A DNA stretch of 64,000 nucleotides, taken from assembly GCF_000422405.1 (NCBI RefSeq), contig NZ_AULS01000002.1, positions 372,001-436,000 of the forward strand, given 5' to 3'. Within the stretch, counting starts at the first letter, position 1. Each line of letters opens with the position of its first letter. The notes under the pieces are model-generated. The model ran no database searches. It saw only the letters and a list, made by a program, of their open reading frames with translations, and was not told where the DNA came from. Both the position numbers and the translations under genes were made by a program. The stretch comes from Microbacterium luticocti DSM 19459 (GTDB taxonomy: Bacteria > Actinomycetota > Actinomycetes > Actinomycetales > Microbacteriaceae). This document shows, one piece after another, positions 11,201-21,620 of the stretch.

Positions 11201-14200
11201 CGCGTCTTGGATGGTGTACTGCAGCGAGGTCTGCACCGGCTGCGACGGCGCGGTGACCACGACCCGGTCGCCCTGCACGGTGGCATCCAGCCCCGCCACC
11301 TTCGGCAGCACGATGCCGTCGGTCACCAGGCCGATGCGATCGCCCTCGGGGTCGGAGTCGTTGGTGAGCACCGGCACGGCCACCTGGCGGCCCGGCCGCA
11401 TCACCACGGTGTCTTTGACGGCGTAGGGGGGCTGATTCTCGGATGCCGCGGGCGCGATGCCGACGCGGACGGTGCCGATGCCTTCGCGGCCGAGCCGGTC
11501 GCGCACCCGGTAGGTGAACGTGTCGGCGCCGGTGTCGTCGCCGATCGCTTCGTAGTCGATGTAGTCGTCACCGACCTGCGCGATGCGGCCCTTGCCGGGG
11601 GCCGAGGCGATGCCGGTCAACTCGACCGAGTCGCCGTCGGGGTCGATGCCGTCCAGCGGGATCTGGATGCGCACCTGCGACCCGCTCAGCACGCGCGCGG
11701 TGAGGTCCTTGGGCCGCGGCGCCTGGTTGGTCTTGACGCTGACCGGCAGGATCTGCACGGTGACGTAACCGGCATCCTTCTGCCCGCTGGCGTCGACCGC
11801 CTCGTAGGTGAGGTAGGCGGTGCCGGGTGTGGTGCCGGCCTTGAACCGCACCTCGTCCTGCGAGACGAACGCCTCGCCGTCCTTGGCGTCGACCAGCGGC
11901 GGCACCAGGTCGGGCGCCACGTGCAGCCGGCCGCCGTTCGGGTCGGAGTCGTTCTCGAGCACCGGGATGGTCACCACGTCGCCGGCGCGCACCACAGCCT
12001 GGTCGTCTTCGGCCACCGGCGGGCGGATCGTGGACGGCGCCGGCACCGGGATGACGACGACCTCGCCGTCGGCGCTGTGCGTGCCGTTCGAGATGGTGTA
12101 GCCGATCGTCAGCTGCCCCTTCAGGGTCCCCTGGTCGCTGACCCGTAGCGTCTCGTGGCCCTGCACGGCGACCGAGACACCGGCATCCGGCGGCACCGAC
12201 ACCGACTGCACGACGAGGATGCCGCCGCCGGGGTCGGAGTCGTTGGCCAGCACGTTCACGAGCGTGTCGCCGCCGGCGGGCAGCAGCGCCACGTCCTGCA
12301 CCGCGACCGGCGGATCGTCGGTGGGTGTGTCGGGTTGGACGTCGATGCGGACGATGCCCTCGGCGGTGGCGGTGCCGGCGGCGATCAGGTACTGCACGTA
12401 GTAGGTGCCGGGGCTCGACGAGATGAACCGGAACGTCTTGTTCGCGAAGTCCGGGGTGACCGTCGCGCCGTCGACGTTCTCGACCCGGGTCAGCCGCAGC
12501 TCCTGGCTGCCGGCCGACAGATCGTTGACCAGCGGCGAGACGGTGATGGCGCGGCCGACACGGGCGATGACGTGGTCGGCGGTGGCGATCGGCTCGGTGG
12601 CGCCGCGGGGCCGCACGTCGAGGCGGATGGTGCCGGTGGCGGTCTTGGTGCCGTCCGAGACGTGGATCTTCACGTCTTTGCGACCCAGGGTGCCCGAGGT
12701 GGCGCGGTACGTGATCCGCCCGTCCGAGGTGACCTCGACCTCGTCGCCGGGCGCGGGTTCGGCGCCGCTGAGGTAGATGCTGTCGCCGTCGGGGTCCCGC
12801 CAGTCGGGCAGCACGTTGTAGCTGAGCACCCCGCCGGCCTCGACCTCGAGCGAGGTCACCCGGGTCTGCTTCGGGGCCTCGTTGACGCTCCATGGGTGCA
12901 CCCGCAGCGACACCTTCGCGGTGGCCGTGCCGTTCGGCCGGCCGTCGTCGACCTGATACGTGAACGAGTCACTGCCCGAGGCATCCGCCGGCACGACGAT
13001 CTGCAGTCCCGAACCGTTGTTGATCCGCTCCAGCTGCCCCAGCCGGGGGTTGCCCTTGGGCACGGTGACGGTGAGCACGTCACCGTCGGCGTCGGTGTCG
13101 TTCTCGAGCACCGGCAGCACGGTGGTGCGGCCGGGGCGGATGCCGTATGCGTCGGGGTTGGCGATGGGGGTGGTGTTCTGCGGGGTGCGCTTGGGCAGCG
13201 TGGACTGGATCGTCTCTTCGGTGACCTGCTCCTGATCGTCTTCTGTCTGCCCCTTGTCGGGGTTCAGGTCGTCCCAGTTGTCGACCTGCTGCAGCTTGTC
13301 GCTGGCCATCCACGCCGAGCCGCCGATGACGTCGTTGAGCACGACGACGTCGCGGTTCTGCCGGAACGTCAGCTGCGCGGTGGCGGGAAGGCCCGGGATG
13401 TCGCGGGCCAGGTCGTCTGCGGTGCCCGTGCAGTCGCGCACGAACCGGGCCGAGGCCCCCCACGCCGCGTAGGCGCAGCCGTTCAGCCACACCGGGGCGG
13501 CCGGCGCGCCCGATCCGCCCGCGTCGCGGCTGCGGACCTCGGATCCGTCGAACGGCACGCGCAGCAGCGCGGACTCGGACGCGACGGTCACCGCATCGGC
13601 GGCAGCGGACGGCTGCTGCAGCACCGAGCCGGCGGGCACCGTCGTGTGCAGGCCGGAACCGGTCAGCAGCGTGCCGCGCGCGTCGAGCACGACCGGGGTG
13701 TCGCCGACGGCGGCGACGGTCACCGGCCCGGTCAGCTTTTCGAGCGAGCGGGTGTCGGTCCCGGTGGGCGCGCCCTGTGCGTCGACGCGTACGGTGACCA
13801 GCGACCGCTTGGCGGGCGAGACGGCGAACACGGTGCCGTCGGTGGCGACGGTGGCCACCGCGCCCGCGCCGAGCGAGGCGGTCGGCTTGGTGCCGGCGGC
13901 CTTGAAGCCGGCGATGCCCGCCGCCGGCACCACCCACAGCGACCCCTTGGCGGGATCGACGACGGCGACGGTGCTGCCGCCGAGGACGACCTGGGCGCCG
14001 GCCGGCACGTTCGTCGAGCCGGTGAGGGCGACGGTGGCCGGGTCCACCGACGAGACGGCGTTGCCTGCCTCGTCGTGCATGATCACGGTCTGTCCGGACT
14101 GCAGGATGTCGTACTTGTCGGTCGAGGTGCTCAGCCCGCCGTCGAGCACCCGCGACGAGTCGTTGAAATGGCCGACCATGAGCGCCGACTGCTTCGTGAT

Positions 14201-14350
14201 CCACACGCTGCCGTCGTTGAGGTCGAGCTGGGCGGTGGGGTTGCCCCGGTAGACGAACGCCAGCGTCGTGATCGCCACGGCCCCCGCGGTGACCACGCCG
14301 GCGGCGGCGAGGGTCTTCGGGCGGGCGCGCAGCCACGCGGCGAACCTCAT
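8294..14350 (-). CDS. Giant Ig-like/fibronectin type III envelope protein
   Basis: A 2018-residue protein. After a short basic N-terminus, residues about 15-35 form one membrane anchor or uncleaved signal. Residues about 40-380 consist of short repeated strands resembling a beta-propeller. From about 395 to 1455 there are at least seven cadherin/Ig-like repeats, each with a V-x-x-NDSDP-type calcium motif (for example VLENDTDADGD, VLANDSDPGGG, VLENDSDPNGG, VLTNDSDPEGD). From about 1460 to 1880 come four or five FN3 domains, and a C-terminal domain of about 90 residues holds four Cys. It is predicted to be extracytoplasmic. As first gene of the MoxR/DUF58 operon it is the likely surface structure the other products assemble or monitor. 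GGGGGGAG lies just before the ATG. No catalytic domain is recognised. Confidence 0.9.
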   Translation of the reverse strand: MRFAAWLRARPKTLAAAGVVTAGAVAITTLAFVYRGNPTAQLDLNDGSVWITKQSALMVGHFNDSSRVLDGGLSTSTDKYDILQSGQTVIMHDEAGNAVSSVDPATVALTGSTNVPAGAQVVLGGSTVAVVDPAKGSLWVVPAAGIAGFKAAGTKPTASLGAGAVATVATDGTVFAVSPAKRSLVTVRVDAQGAPTGTDTRSLEKLTGPVTVAAVGDTPVVLDARGTLLTGSGLHTTVPAGSVLQQPSAAADAVTVASESALLRVPFDGSEVRSRDAGGSGAPAAPVWLNGCAYAAWGASARFVRDCTGTADDLARDIPGLPATAQLTFRQNRDVVVLNDVIGGSAWMASDKLQQVDNWDDLNPDKGQTEDDQEQVTEETIQSTLPKRTPQNTTPIANPDAYGIRPGRTTVLPVLENDTDADGDVLTVTVPKGNPRLGQLERINNGSGLQIVVPADASGSDSFTYQVDDGRPNGTATAKVSLRVHPWSVNEAPKQTRVTSLEVEAGGVLSYNVLPDWRDPDGDSIYLSGAEPAPGDEVEVTSDGRITYRATSGTLGRKDVKIHVSDGTKTATGTIRLDVRPRGATEPIATADHVIARVGRAITVSPLVNDLSAGSQELRLTRVENVDGATVTPDFANKTFRFISSSPGTYYVQYLIAAGTATAEGIVRIDVQPDTPTDDPPVAVQDVALLPAGGDTLVNVLANDSDPGGGILVVQSVSVPPDAGVSVAVQGHETLRVSDQGTLKGQLTIGYTISNGTHSADGEVVVIPVPAPSTIRPPVAEDDQAVVRAGDVVTIPVLENDSDPNGGRLHVAPDLVPPLVDAKDGEAFVSQDEVRFKAGTTPGTAYLTYEAVDASGQKDAGYVTVQILPVSVKTNQAPRPKDLTARVLSGSQVRIQIPLDGIDPDGDSVELTGIASAPGKGRIAQVGDDYIDYEAIGDDTGADTFTYRVRDRLGREGIGTVRVGIAPAASENQPPYAVKDTVVMRPGRQVAVPVLTNDSDPEGDRIGLVTDGIVLPKVAGLDATVQGDRVVVTAPSQPVQTSLQYTIQDARGARAVGVVQVSVRPDVPLLRPIARDDRVQPEDIVDGSAVVDVLGNDEDPDGTVDALTLSIDGSTAQVLGDGKARIRLTDEDQLLTYTITDRDGLTASAFIRAPALGSLPPALASTKPVTVKSGETIELPLADYVRTAGGKPAVITETEKVSAVHGNGDGLVKDRTTLVYTSAKRYYGPDALTFEVTDGAGPDDAAGHKATLVLPITVTPPDNEPPTFTNGQLKVAPGEDAAGIDLRALTTDPDPGDLAGMRYRIAGDVPAGLSARVDGQSLQVAADASTPKGTAATIPIEVSDGHTEPVRGSVAVSVTASTRPLPTANDDVIEQADQGKTIRVDVLDNDVNPFPDTPLKITAAVVEAGDGTAEIAGDHLQITPANHFVGRMTVRYRIQDATRDRDREVEGHVVVTVQGVPAAPGTPTVSSVQDRTVVLSWTPPVDNGAPITKYTVSATSGGYSKVCQATTCTLDGLTNNVEYNFRVVATNRVGDSPASPPSETARPDARPDTPQPPTLKYGDRSLKVTWTTPPTPGSPVESFNLEISPAPPSGIAQKTKVTGNSLTWTGLENGTAYQVRVQAVNRAPEPSSWSAWSATEIPARAPDAPGKPATAMLEPVGDQAQMRVTWTAPNDNGDAVSQYQLDVMRGSSVLNSITVGGTTRSQAVRVDTSTSDYTFRVRAQNKAGWGTWSPVSAPRRGVTAPGQPGAPKATPGDRQIAVSYTAAAGHGATSGEIRYQYSLNGGAWQGSWSGTRGTITGLTNGTDYKVRVRAVSTVDGTTYPGGASAASAAAVPFGKPGTPGASASASGQTITYHWSAPDANGAAIDQTQIRIDGGAWQTKSASGSTSGNYGFSQRHTIEVRAHNKAGWSAVASASATTAAPPQPTAIVSRGAYHTSSTCTSSTCAYFKVTVSNFTAGDYQVYCNATGPYGGTPFAGGATWHFPANGTVQLGCYFGGPGQQVWVTIGGKDYQRSTW

Positions 14351-14480
14351 GTGCGGTCTCCCCCCTGGGACCTTGCGGGCATGATTCGACGGGCCGACCG
14401 TCGGGCCGACCCTCAGCAGGATATGTGACGCGGCTGAGAACGGCGATGGGTCCGTTTGCCCATGGGTCGGTGGGGCCGCC

Positions 14481-15145
<665 letters not shown>

Positions 15146-15149
<4 letters not shown>

Positions 15150-16072
15150 GATTCCCCCTCGGTGTCGGTGTCGGGCGCTTCGTCCGCCGGCGGCACCGCA
15201 GCGTGGCCGGGTCGCACCTCGATGCGGTCGGGCTGCAGCGACAGCCGCACCCGGTCGCGCAGCTCGAGGGCCTGCACGTAGTCCGCCGGCAACTGCATCC
15301 GCCCCGCCCGGTCGAGCACCGCGTATTCCGCCGCCGTGCGCACCCGCCGGCCCTCGTCGTCGGTGTGCGTGGTGCGCAGCGTCTCGGTCGCGGTGCGGCC
15401 GTCACGGATGCGCACCGTGCGGTCGACGTGCTCGGCGACCGCGGCGTCGTGCGTGACGATCAGCGTCGTCACCGCGTGGTCGCGGTTCACCGACTCCATC
15501 GCGGCGAGCACATCCGCGCTCGTCGCCTCGTCGAGCTCGCCCGTCGGTTCGTCGGCCAGCAGCACCGCCGGCTCGTTGGCCAGCGCGACGGCGATGGCCA
15601 CGCGCTGCTTCTGCCCGCCCGACATGTGCGCAGGGCGCCGGTCGGCGACCTCGGCGACCCCGAGCGCGGCCAGCAGGTCGTCGGCCCGCTGCGCGCGCCG
15701 GCCGCGCGGGATCACCCCGGCCACCGCGTGCACCATCGCGATGTTCTCGCGCGCCGTCAGGTACGGCAGCAGGTTGCGTCCCGACTGCTGCCACACGAAC
15801 CCCACGCAGCGTCGCCGGTAGTCCAGCCGTTCGCGGCCGCGCATCGCCACCAGGTCGTGCCCGGCCACCCGGGCGCGGCCGGCGCTGGGGGTGTCGGACC
15901 CCGACAGGATGTTCAGCAGCGTCGACTTGCCCGACCCCGACGCTCCGACGAGCGCGACCATCTCGCCGCGGCCCACGGTCAGGTCCAGCCCCTGCAACGC
16001 CTGCACCTCGACCCCCTGCGCGGTGTAGATGCGCACCAGCGCCTCGCACACGATGTCCGGCTCATCGGCCAT
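15146..16072 (-). CDS. ABC transporter ATP-binding protein with AbrB-like C-terminal extension
   Basis: A 308-residue protein. Residues 1 to about 230 are a complete MacB-type ATPase: Walker A GASGSGKST, Q-loop FVWQQSG, signature MSGGQKQR, Walker B VLLADEPTG. Residues about 245-290 are extra for this family and read like a swapped-hairpin AbrB/SpoVT element (VLDRAGRMQLPADY, then a predicted strand pair ending IEVRP), followed by an acidic tail. The GRMQLP motif matches the GRIxIP core of that fold. The extension may mediate dimerisation, regulation or DNA contact, which is an inference. The start lies 15 bases after the permease stop, and the end overlaps the next ATPase by ATGA. Confidence 0.88.
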
Positions 16073-16087
16073 GGCCCACCTCCTCGA

Positions 16088-18871
16088 TCACGACACGACC
16101 TCCTCATCCACCCGGCGCAGTGCAGCGGCGGCACTGGACCTCGAGGCCACCACCGCCGCCGCCGTCACCGCGACCGCGGCGACGGCGGCGAACCCTGCGG
16201 CCACGGCCACCGGCATCCACCCTTCGAGAACCACCGGCGGCTGCGACCGGCCGCCGACGAAGCGGGTCAGGTCGACGCCGCCCAGCAGCAGCGGCGGCAG
16301 CGCGAGCCCGGCGCCCAGCCCCACCACGAGCGACAGCGCGAGTGCGGGCCCGACCTCCCACAACACGAGCGGCAGCTCGCGGCGGCGCGGGTAGCCCATC
16401 GTCGACAACAGCCCGAGCATGCGCCCACGCTCGGGCGCGCCGCGCAGCAGCGTCATCGATATCGTCAGCACGAACAGCACCGCCGCCACCGCCAGCGCAC
16501 CGGCCAACGCTCCGCGCACGGTCTGAAGCGCCGGGTCGGCGGCGATCTGCGCCGCCTCGGCCTGCGGGGTGCGGGTCTGCGCGTCGCCGCCGACCGCCTG
16601 TCGCACCGCCGCAGCCACCGTGGCGACGGATGCCTCGGGGCCGAGGTCGACGAGCAGGGTGTGCACGGTGGGCGCGGGCCCGACCAACCGGTCGGCGTAC
16701 GTGCGGTCGACGAGCACCCAGCGGGCGCCGTCGACGTACGCCGGCTGGCTGTCGGCTGCGGTCAGCTGCACGTCGACGCCGTGGACCACGAGGGGTCCGG
16801 AGCCGGCGGCGTCGACGACGGATGCCGCGGCCACCGCCGGGATCGCGTCGTCGGGCGCGGTGGCCGGTGGCACGACCGCGCCGGGCACGTCGTGCTGCAC
16901 CGCGGCCAGTTCGTGCGGGTCGACGGCGTACACGGTGACGGTCAGCCACTGGGCGGTGCCGCGGGCGGGCAGCTGCACGTCGGCGTAGATCGGGGCGACG
17001 GCATGCACGCCGTCCAGCGCGCGCACGCGCGCGATCGCGGCGTCGGGGATCTGCGTCGCACTCACCCGCAGATCGGCACCGGTTCGGGCCCGGGCGGTGG
17101 CCTCGACGCCGGATGCCACCGTCGCCGAGGCGACCAGGGCGAACAACGCCGTGGCGACGCAGACTAGCGCGGCCAGCACCGGGATCACCGGCAGCGTCCG
17201 CCCGCGGCGTGCGCGGGCGGGGCCGACCAGCGCGACGACGCCGCGGCCACGCGCCAGCGGCGCCTCGACCGCGCCGAGCAGCAGCGGCACCAGTCGCAGC
17301 ACCACCACACAGGCGATCGCGAAGACGGCGGCCGACGCGGCCAGCCGCACCGGGGCCACCGTCGTCTGCGAGCCGAGCGCGGCAGCCAGAAGCACCGCGA
17401 CGCCCGCAACCAGCACTCCCCCCTCGATCGCGAGCCGGCGGATGCGGGTGGGTCGGTCGGCGACCCCGAGGTCGGTGCGCGCGCGCCGGGCCGCGGCCGG
17501 CAGCGCCGCGAGCGGGCACGCGACGGCGGCGGCGATCACGGCGGCGACCGGCACGACGAGGGCGGACGCTCCGGCCCAGCCGACGATCGCGGCCGCCGAC
17601 GCGGCACCGACGGCGGCGCCGACCGCCGCCAGCGCCAGCCCCTCACCGGCCAGCAGCGCGGCCAGCAGACCGATGGCCGCGCCCCGGGCACGCGCGGCGC
17701 GCACGGTCGGCACGCGCCGGGCGGCCAGCATCCACCCCGTCATCGCCACGGCGGCGATCGCGACCGTGAGCGGGCCGATCGCGGCGAGCGTGACGATGGC
17801 GGTCATCGCGTCGCCGCGGGCGGCGCCGGCATCCAGCAGCGCCGGCGCCGAGCTGAGGAAGGTGAGCGCGGAGTTGTCGGGTCCGAACGTGCCCGAGAAC
17901 GCCTGCGGCCGTGCCGCGAAGCCGCGCAGTTGCGCGGCGAGCACGGCGGCCTGCGTGCCGGCGACCCGGTCGGCGCGCAACGGAAAGAAGACGGTGGTGG
18001 CTGTGGCATCCAGCCACGGGTCGAGCCGGTCGAGCAGACCCGGAGCGGCGTACGCCGAGGCGAGGTGCACGACGTCGCCGGTCCCTACCTGCTCGATGTC
18101 GGGGTGCAGCCCGGTGCGCTGGTGCGTCCAGGCGCTCTCAGCGGGGCGCCGGGCCTCATAGACGCCGACGAGCTCGACGGTCATCGGGTGCGACGGAAAG
18201 TCGAGGCGGCGACGCTCGCCCAGCGGCCAGGCCAGGGTGTCGGCCGCCTCACGCGACAGGGCGACCTGCACGATCTGGTCGACGGGCGGGTCGACGGCAT
18301 CCGGCTCGGGCAGGTGTCCGGCGACGATCCGGATGCGCGCGCCGACGTCGGGATCGAGCAGGATCGTGATGCGGTTGGCGGGCCGGGCCGATCCGTCCAG
18401 CGGCATCGCGGTCTGGCCGTCGAGCGTGACGAAACCGGCACCGGCGGCGGTGACGGTGCGCAGCGGCTGCGGCATCCGGTCGTGGATGCCTCTCAGCTGC
18501 GCGCGCATCGGATCCCAGACGGCGACGCCGGTGCCCGGGCCCGCCGTCGGCGTGCCACGGATGTGGGCGGTGGCATCGAGGGTGTCGGTCCGGGCGCTGT
18601 GGAGTGTGCGCTGCACCGTGGCGGTGCGGGCGTCGTCGAGGAGCGCGGGCAGTGCTGCCCCGGCGAAGGCGACCACGGTCACCAGCAGTACGACCAGCAC
18701 CGAGGCGAACGGCGCGGTGCACGCCGCGCGCAGCGCCACGCGGATGCCGCCGACGCGGGGGGCGCGGCGGGGCGCGGCGCGGGTCGCATGGCGGGGAGCA
18801 GCACGGGGTGAATGGCGGGGAGCCTGGCCCGGAGCAGCGCGGGGCGAATGGCGGGGTGCGGCGCGGGTCAT
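16088..18871 (-). CDS. FtsX-type ABC transporter permease
   Basis: A 927-residue permease. The first ~45 residues are an Arg/Pro/Ala/His repeat (PRHSPRAAP-like) ahead of the first membrane segment (ASVLVVLLVTVVAFAGAALP). A large periplasm-type domain follows, then a block of helices at about 360-560, a second extracytoplasmic domain, and three C-terminal helices ending in VVASRSSAAAALRRVDEE. This matches duplicated FtsX/MacB permeases. The ATG at 18871 overlaps the preceding permease stop as ATGA, which favours including the repetitive tail; an internal GTG just before the first helix is the alternative. It is coupled to the two downstream ATPases. Confidence 0.85.
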   Translation of the reverse strand: MTRAAPRHSPRAAPGQAPRHSPRAAPRHATRAAPRRAPRVGGIRVALRAACTAPFASVLVVLLVTVVAFAGAALPALLDDARTATVQRTLHSARTDTLDATAHIRGTPTAGPGTGVAVWDPMRAQLRGIHDRMPQPLRTVTAAGAGFVTLDGQTAMPLDGSARPANRITILLDPDVGARIRIVAGHLPEPDAVDPPVDQIVQVALSREAADTLAWPLGERRRLDFPSHPMTVELVGVYEARRPAESAWTHQRTGLHPDIEQVGTGDVVHLASAYAAPGLLDRLDPWLDATATTVFFPLRADRVAGTQAAVLAAQLRGFAARPQAFSGTFGPDNSALTFLSSAPALLDAGAARGDAMTAIVTLAAIGPLTVAIAAVAMTGWMLAARRVPTVRAARARGAAIGLLAALLAGEGLALAAVGAAVGAASAAAIVGWAGASALVVPVAAVIAAAVACPLAALPAAARRARTDLGVADRPTRIRRLAIEGGVLVAGVAVLLAAALGSQTTVAPVRLAASAAVFAIACVVVLRLVPLLLGAVEAPLARGRGVVALVGPARARRGRTLPVIPVLAALVCVATALFALVASATVASGVEATARARTGADLRVSATQIPDAAIARVRALDGVHAVAPIYADVQLPARGTAQWLTVTVYAVDPHELAAVQHDVPGAVVPPATAPDDAIPAVAAASVVDAAGSGPLVVHGVDVQLTAADSQPAYVDGARWVLVDRTYADRLVGPAPTVHTLLVDLGPEASVATVAAAVRQAVGGDAQTRTPQAEAAQIAADPALQTVRGALAGALAVAAVLFVLTISMTLLRGAPERGRMLGLLSTMGYPRRRELPLVLWEVGPALALSLVVGLGAGLALPPLLLGGVDLTRFVGGRSQPPVVLEGWMPVAVAAGFAAVAAVAVTAAAVVASRSSAAAALRRVDEEVVS
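18765..18868. repeat. Degenerate GC-rich tandem repeat at the 5' end of a permease gene
   Basis: Imperfect units of roughly 30-35 bases built on GCGGGG(A/T)G(C/A)(G/A) recur here. They encode the unusual basic N-terminus of the second FtsX permease on the minus strand, giving repeated APRHSPRAAP-like peptides. The tract sits immediately inside the proposed start codon and could instead be untranslated. Confidence 0.6.
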
Positions 18872-21579
18872 GACACGCCTCCGACCGTGACGGCGGCCAG
18901 CAGCGCCGGGGCCAGCCACGCGGCGACACCGATGCCCGCCGCGGCCCCGCCGATCGCGGCGAAACAGGCGGCGGCACCCATCTCGATCGCGCCGGTGGCG
19001 CGCTGTCGCGATCGCGAGAACCCGAACGCGCGCAGCGGCACCGACTCGGCGCGACGCGTGCGCACGGCGGCGATCGCCACCGCGGCGGCGGCCACCGCCG
19101 CCAGCCCCGCGGCCACGGCGGTGCCGGCCGCGCTCAGGCCGAGCACCGGATCGATCACGGCGGTGCTGCCCACCGCCGCCGCCGTGAGCACCCGCACCGG
19201 GCGGTCGGCGATGCCGCGCAGCGCGGCCGACGCTGCCGGGACGTCGGCGGTGTCGACCCACAACTCACCGGCCGCCGGCACCGACCCGCCCAGCGCGAGC
19301 GCGCGCACGGTCAGACCGCCCAGATCGACGGCGACACCCGCACCGGCGCCCACGCCGGGCAACCCGTCGCGCACGGCGACCACCCGGCCCTCGACCGGGC
19401 GGGCGATCGTGCCCACCCGCAGCGCGACGGGCGAACCCGGCTGCAGAGCGAGGCGGTCGGCCAGCGCGCGGGTCACGAGCACCGGCAGCGGCTGGTCGGC
19501 GCCGACCGCGGTCAGCGCGCGCACCCGCCCGATCGCGGGGTCGAGCGTCACCGAGGCAGGGTCGACGGCGGCGCCGGCGACCGTCACACGCACGCTGATC
19601 GCACCGGGGGCGGATGCCGCGGCCACCTCGATCGCGGCGACCCGATCACCGTCGGCCGCATCGCCGTCGGCTGGATCGCCGTCGGCAGTGGGCACCGCGA
19701 GCGCGTGTGCTCGACCGTCGACCGGGACGTCGCCGACGTCGAGCTCGCGGGCGGCGCCGTCGCGGTCGAGCAGCCACACCCGCACCGCCAAGGTGCCGTC
19801 CGGCCAGGCGCCGCCGTCGGCCATCGCCGCCGTGACGGTGACCGACACCGGCCCGTGCGCGACCGGCGCGTCGGCGGCGGAGACGCCCAGCCGTGTGCCG
19901 GGCAGCGCGACCAGCCGCACCGGTGTCCGGCCCAGGGTCGCATCGGCGGCGAACGCGGCGGTCGTCGACCCTGCGCCGGCCGGCAGCATGCCTGCCGACA
20001 TCGACGGATGCGTAGGGTCGACCACCGGCGAAGAGTCGTACACGGCGCGCACGTCGGTACCGACCAGCCGGGCGACGTCGGCGTGCACCACCTGGCCCAC
20101 CCGGGTCGTGGCCGACACGGCGAACGCGATCGCAGCGGCGGCCAGGGCCACACTGAGCACGCCGGCGACCACGACCGCGGCCTGCCGGGCGAGCCGCCGC
20201 ACCGCGAGCACGACGGGCAGCCCGCGCCCGGGCCGCACCGCGCGCTCGGCGAGCGAGAAGACGGGGGCGGCCAGCAGCGTGACCACCAGGGCGGCGGCGA
20301 CCAGCGCGAGGGCCGGGGCCGCGGCGGCTGCGGCATCCGTCGACCCGTCGCGCACCAGCCCCGCAGACAGCAGCTGCGCGGCGGCGATCGCCGTCAGCAG
20401 CGCGGCGAGGGCCAGCGCCGCGGCGACCCCGGCGAGGCTGCGGCGGCCGACGTCACCGCGGGCAGGCGGCGCGGCGAGGGATGCCACGGCCAGCACCGTC
20501 GCGACCAGCAGCGCCGCCACGATCCCGACCACCGCCATCACCCCGATCACCGACGCCGCGCCGGCAGCGGAAGCGAGCGGGAGCACGCCAGTGGCTGCGA
20601 GCACCGCCGCGGCCGCCACGACGCCCGCCGCGACCGCACCGGCGGCGAGCCCGGTCGATTCGCGCACGATGGACCCGGTCGCGGCGCCGCGGGCGCGCAG
20701 CAGCCGCACCTGGTCGGCGCGGCGGCGCCCGGCCGAGTGTGCAAGCACGCCCAGGGTCAGCGCCCCGATCACGGCCAGCAGTGCCGCCGGCACGCCGAGC
20801 AGTCCCCGGGCCAGGGCGGCGGCCGATGCGGCGCGGTTGAGGGTGGCCTCCCAGCGTCCGGTGACGCGGATGCCCTGCCCGGTCATCGCGTCGACGGATG
20901 CGGTCAGCCGATCGATGCCGTCCCGGTACGCGGCGATGCGGGCCGTCGTCACCGGCCGCGCCGCGCTGATCGTCCAGGTCGCCCGGGCGCCGCCGGCCTG
21001 CTCGACGAGTGACGCGTCGGCCAGCACCGGTCCGACGGCGTCGGCGTCGCGTCCGCTGAACACGGCGGGTCGATCCGCCCACGCCGGGTCTGTGGCATCC
21101 GTCGCCTGCCAGATGCCGCTGACCTGCACGGGCCGGCCGTCGAGGGTGAGCATCGATCCGGCGTGCAGGCCGGCATGGGCGGCGGCGGGCTCGCCGACGG
21201 CGACCTCGCCCGCACCCGACGGCCAGGTGCCGTCGACGAGGCGGGCGCGGGCGGCGATGCCGGGCGCATCCCACAGCAGCGTCGGTCCGAGCGAGCCGAC
21301 CGCGGTCGCCTGCATGGTGCGTGCGACGTGCACGGGCGCGCCGGTGAACGCACGGTCGACGGCGGCGGTGACCGCGGCAGCCGCGTCGGGTGGTGCGTCG
21401 ACGACGATGCTGCGGTCGGCGGGGTCGGCGGCGGCCACGAGGGTCGCGGCGCCGTCGTCGACGGTGCTGGCGGCGAGGGCGGTGGATGCCGCGAGCCCGC
21501 CGGCGAGCACGGCCGCCACGGCGGCGATCGCCGCAAGCCCGGCCGCGCTCGGCGCGGCTCGGCGGACGGCGAACGGCAT
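18868..21579 (-). CDS. FtsX-type ABC transporter permease
   Basis: A 903-residue permease starting MPFAVRRAAP. The first membrane segment is at about residues 14-40. An extracytoplasmic domain follows to about 240, then clusters of helices at about 245-500, a second extracytoplasmic domain, and a C-terminal set of helices starting around 785. This is the duplicated FtsX/MacB layout. It is first in the four-gene operon and overlaps the next permease by ATGA. The two permeases probably form a heterodimer driven by the two co-encoded ATPases. The large external domains suggest export or envelope remodelling, not nutrient uptake. The gene is very Ala-rich. Confidence 0.87.
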   Translation of the reverse strand: MPFAVRRAAPSAAGLAAIAAVAAVLAGGLAASTALAASTVDDGAATLVAAADPADRSIVVDAPPDAAAAVTAAVDRAFTGAPVHVARTMQATAVGSLGPTLLWDAPGIAARARLVDGTWPSGAGEVAVGEPAAAHAGLHAGSMLTLDGRPVQVSGIWQATDATDPAWADRPAVFSGRDADAVGPVLADASLVEQAGGARATWTISAARPVTTARIAAYRDGIDRLTASVDAMTGQGIRVTGRWEATLNRAASAAALARGLLGVPAALLAVIGALTLGVLAHSAGRRRADQVRLLRARGAATGSIVRESTGLAAGAVAAGVVAAAAVLAATGVLPLASAAGAASVIGVMAVVGIVAALLVATVLAVASLAAPPARGDVGRRSLAGVAAALALAALLTAIAAAQLLSAGLVRDGSTDAAAAAAPALALVAAALVVTLLAAPVFSLAERAVRPGRGLPVVLAVRRLARQAAVVVAGVLSVALAAAAIAFAVSATTRVGQVVHADVARLVGTDVRAVYDSSPVVDPTHPSMSAGMLPAGAGSTTAAFAADATLGRTPVRLVALPGTRLGVSAADAPVAHGPVSVTVTAAMADGGAWPDGTLAVRVWLLDRDGAARELDVGDVPVDGRAHALAVPTADGDPADGDAADGDRVAAIEVAAASAPGAISVRVTVAGAAVDPASVTLDPAIGRVRALTAVGADQPLPVLVTRALADRLALQPGSPVALRVGTIARPVEGRVVAVRDGLPGVGAGAGVAVDLGGLTVRALALGGSVPAAGELWVDTADVPAASAALRGIADRPVRVLTAAAVGSTAVIDPVLGLSAAGTAVAAGLAAVAAAAVAIAAVRTRRAESVPLRAFGFSRSRQRATGAIEMGAAACFAAIGGAAAGIGVAAWLAPALLAAVTVGGVS

Positions 21580-21620
21580 GCGGATCCTTCGTTGGTCCTT
21601 CGTGGGCGACTCGAGTCAGG

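Noticed and set aside
9497..14428. Very long plus-strand open frames across the Ig/FN3 gene
   Set aside because: They are antisense to a protein with clear domain repeats; high GC keeps opposite frames open, and their translations have no recognisable motifs.
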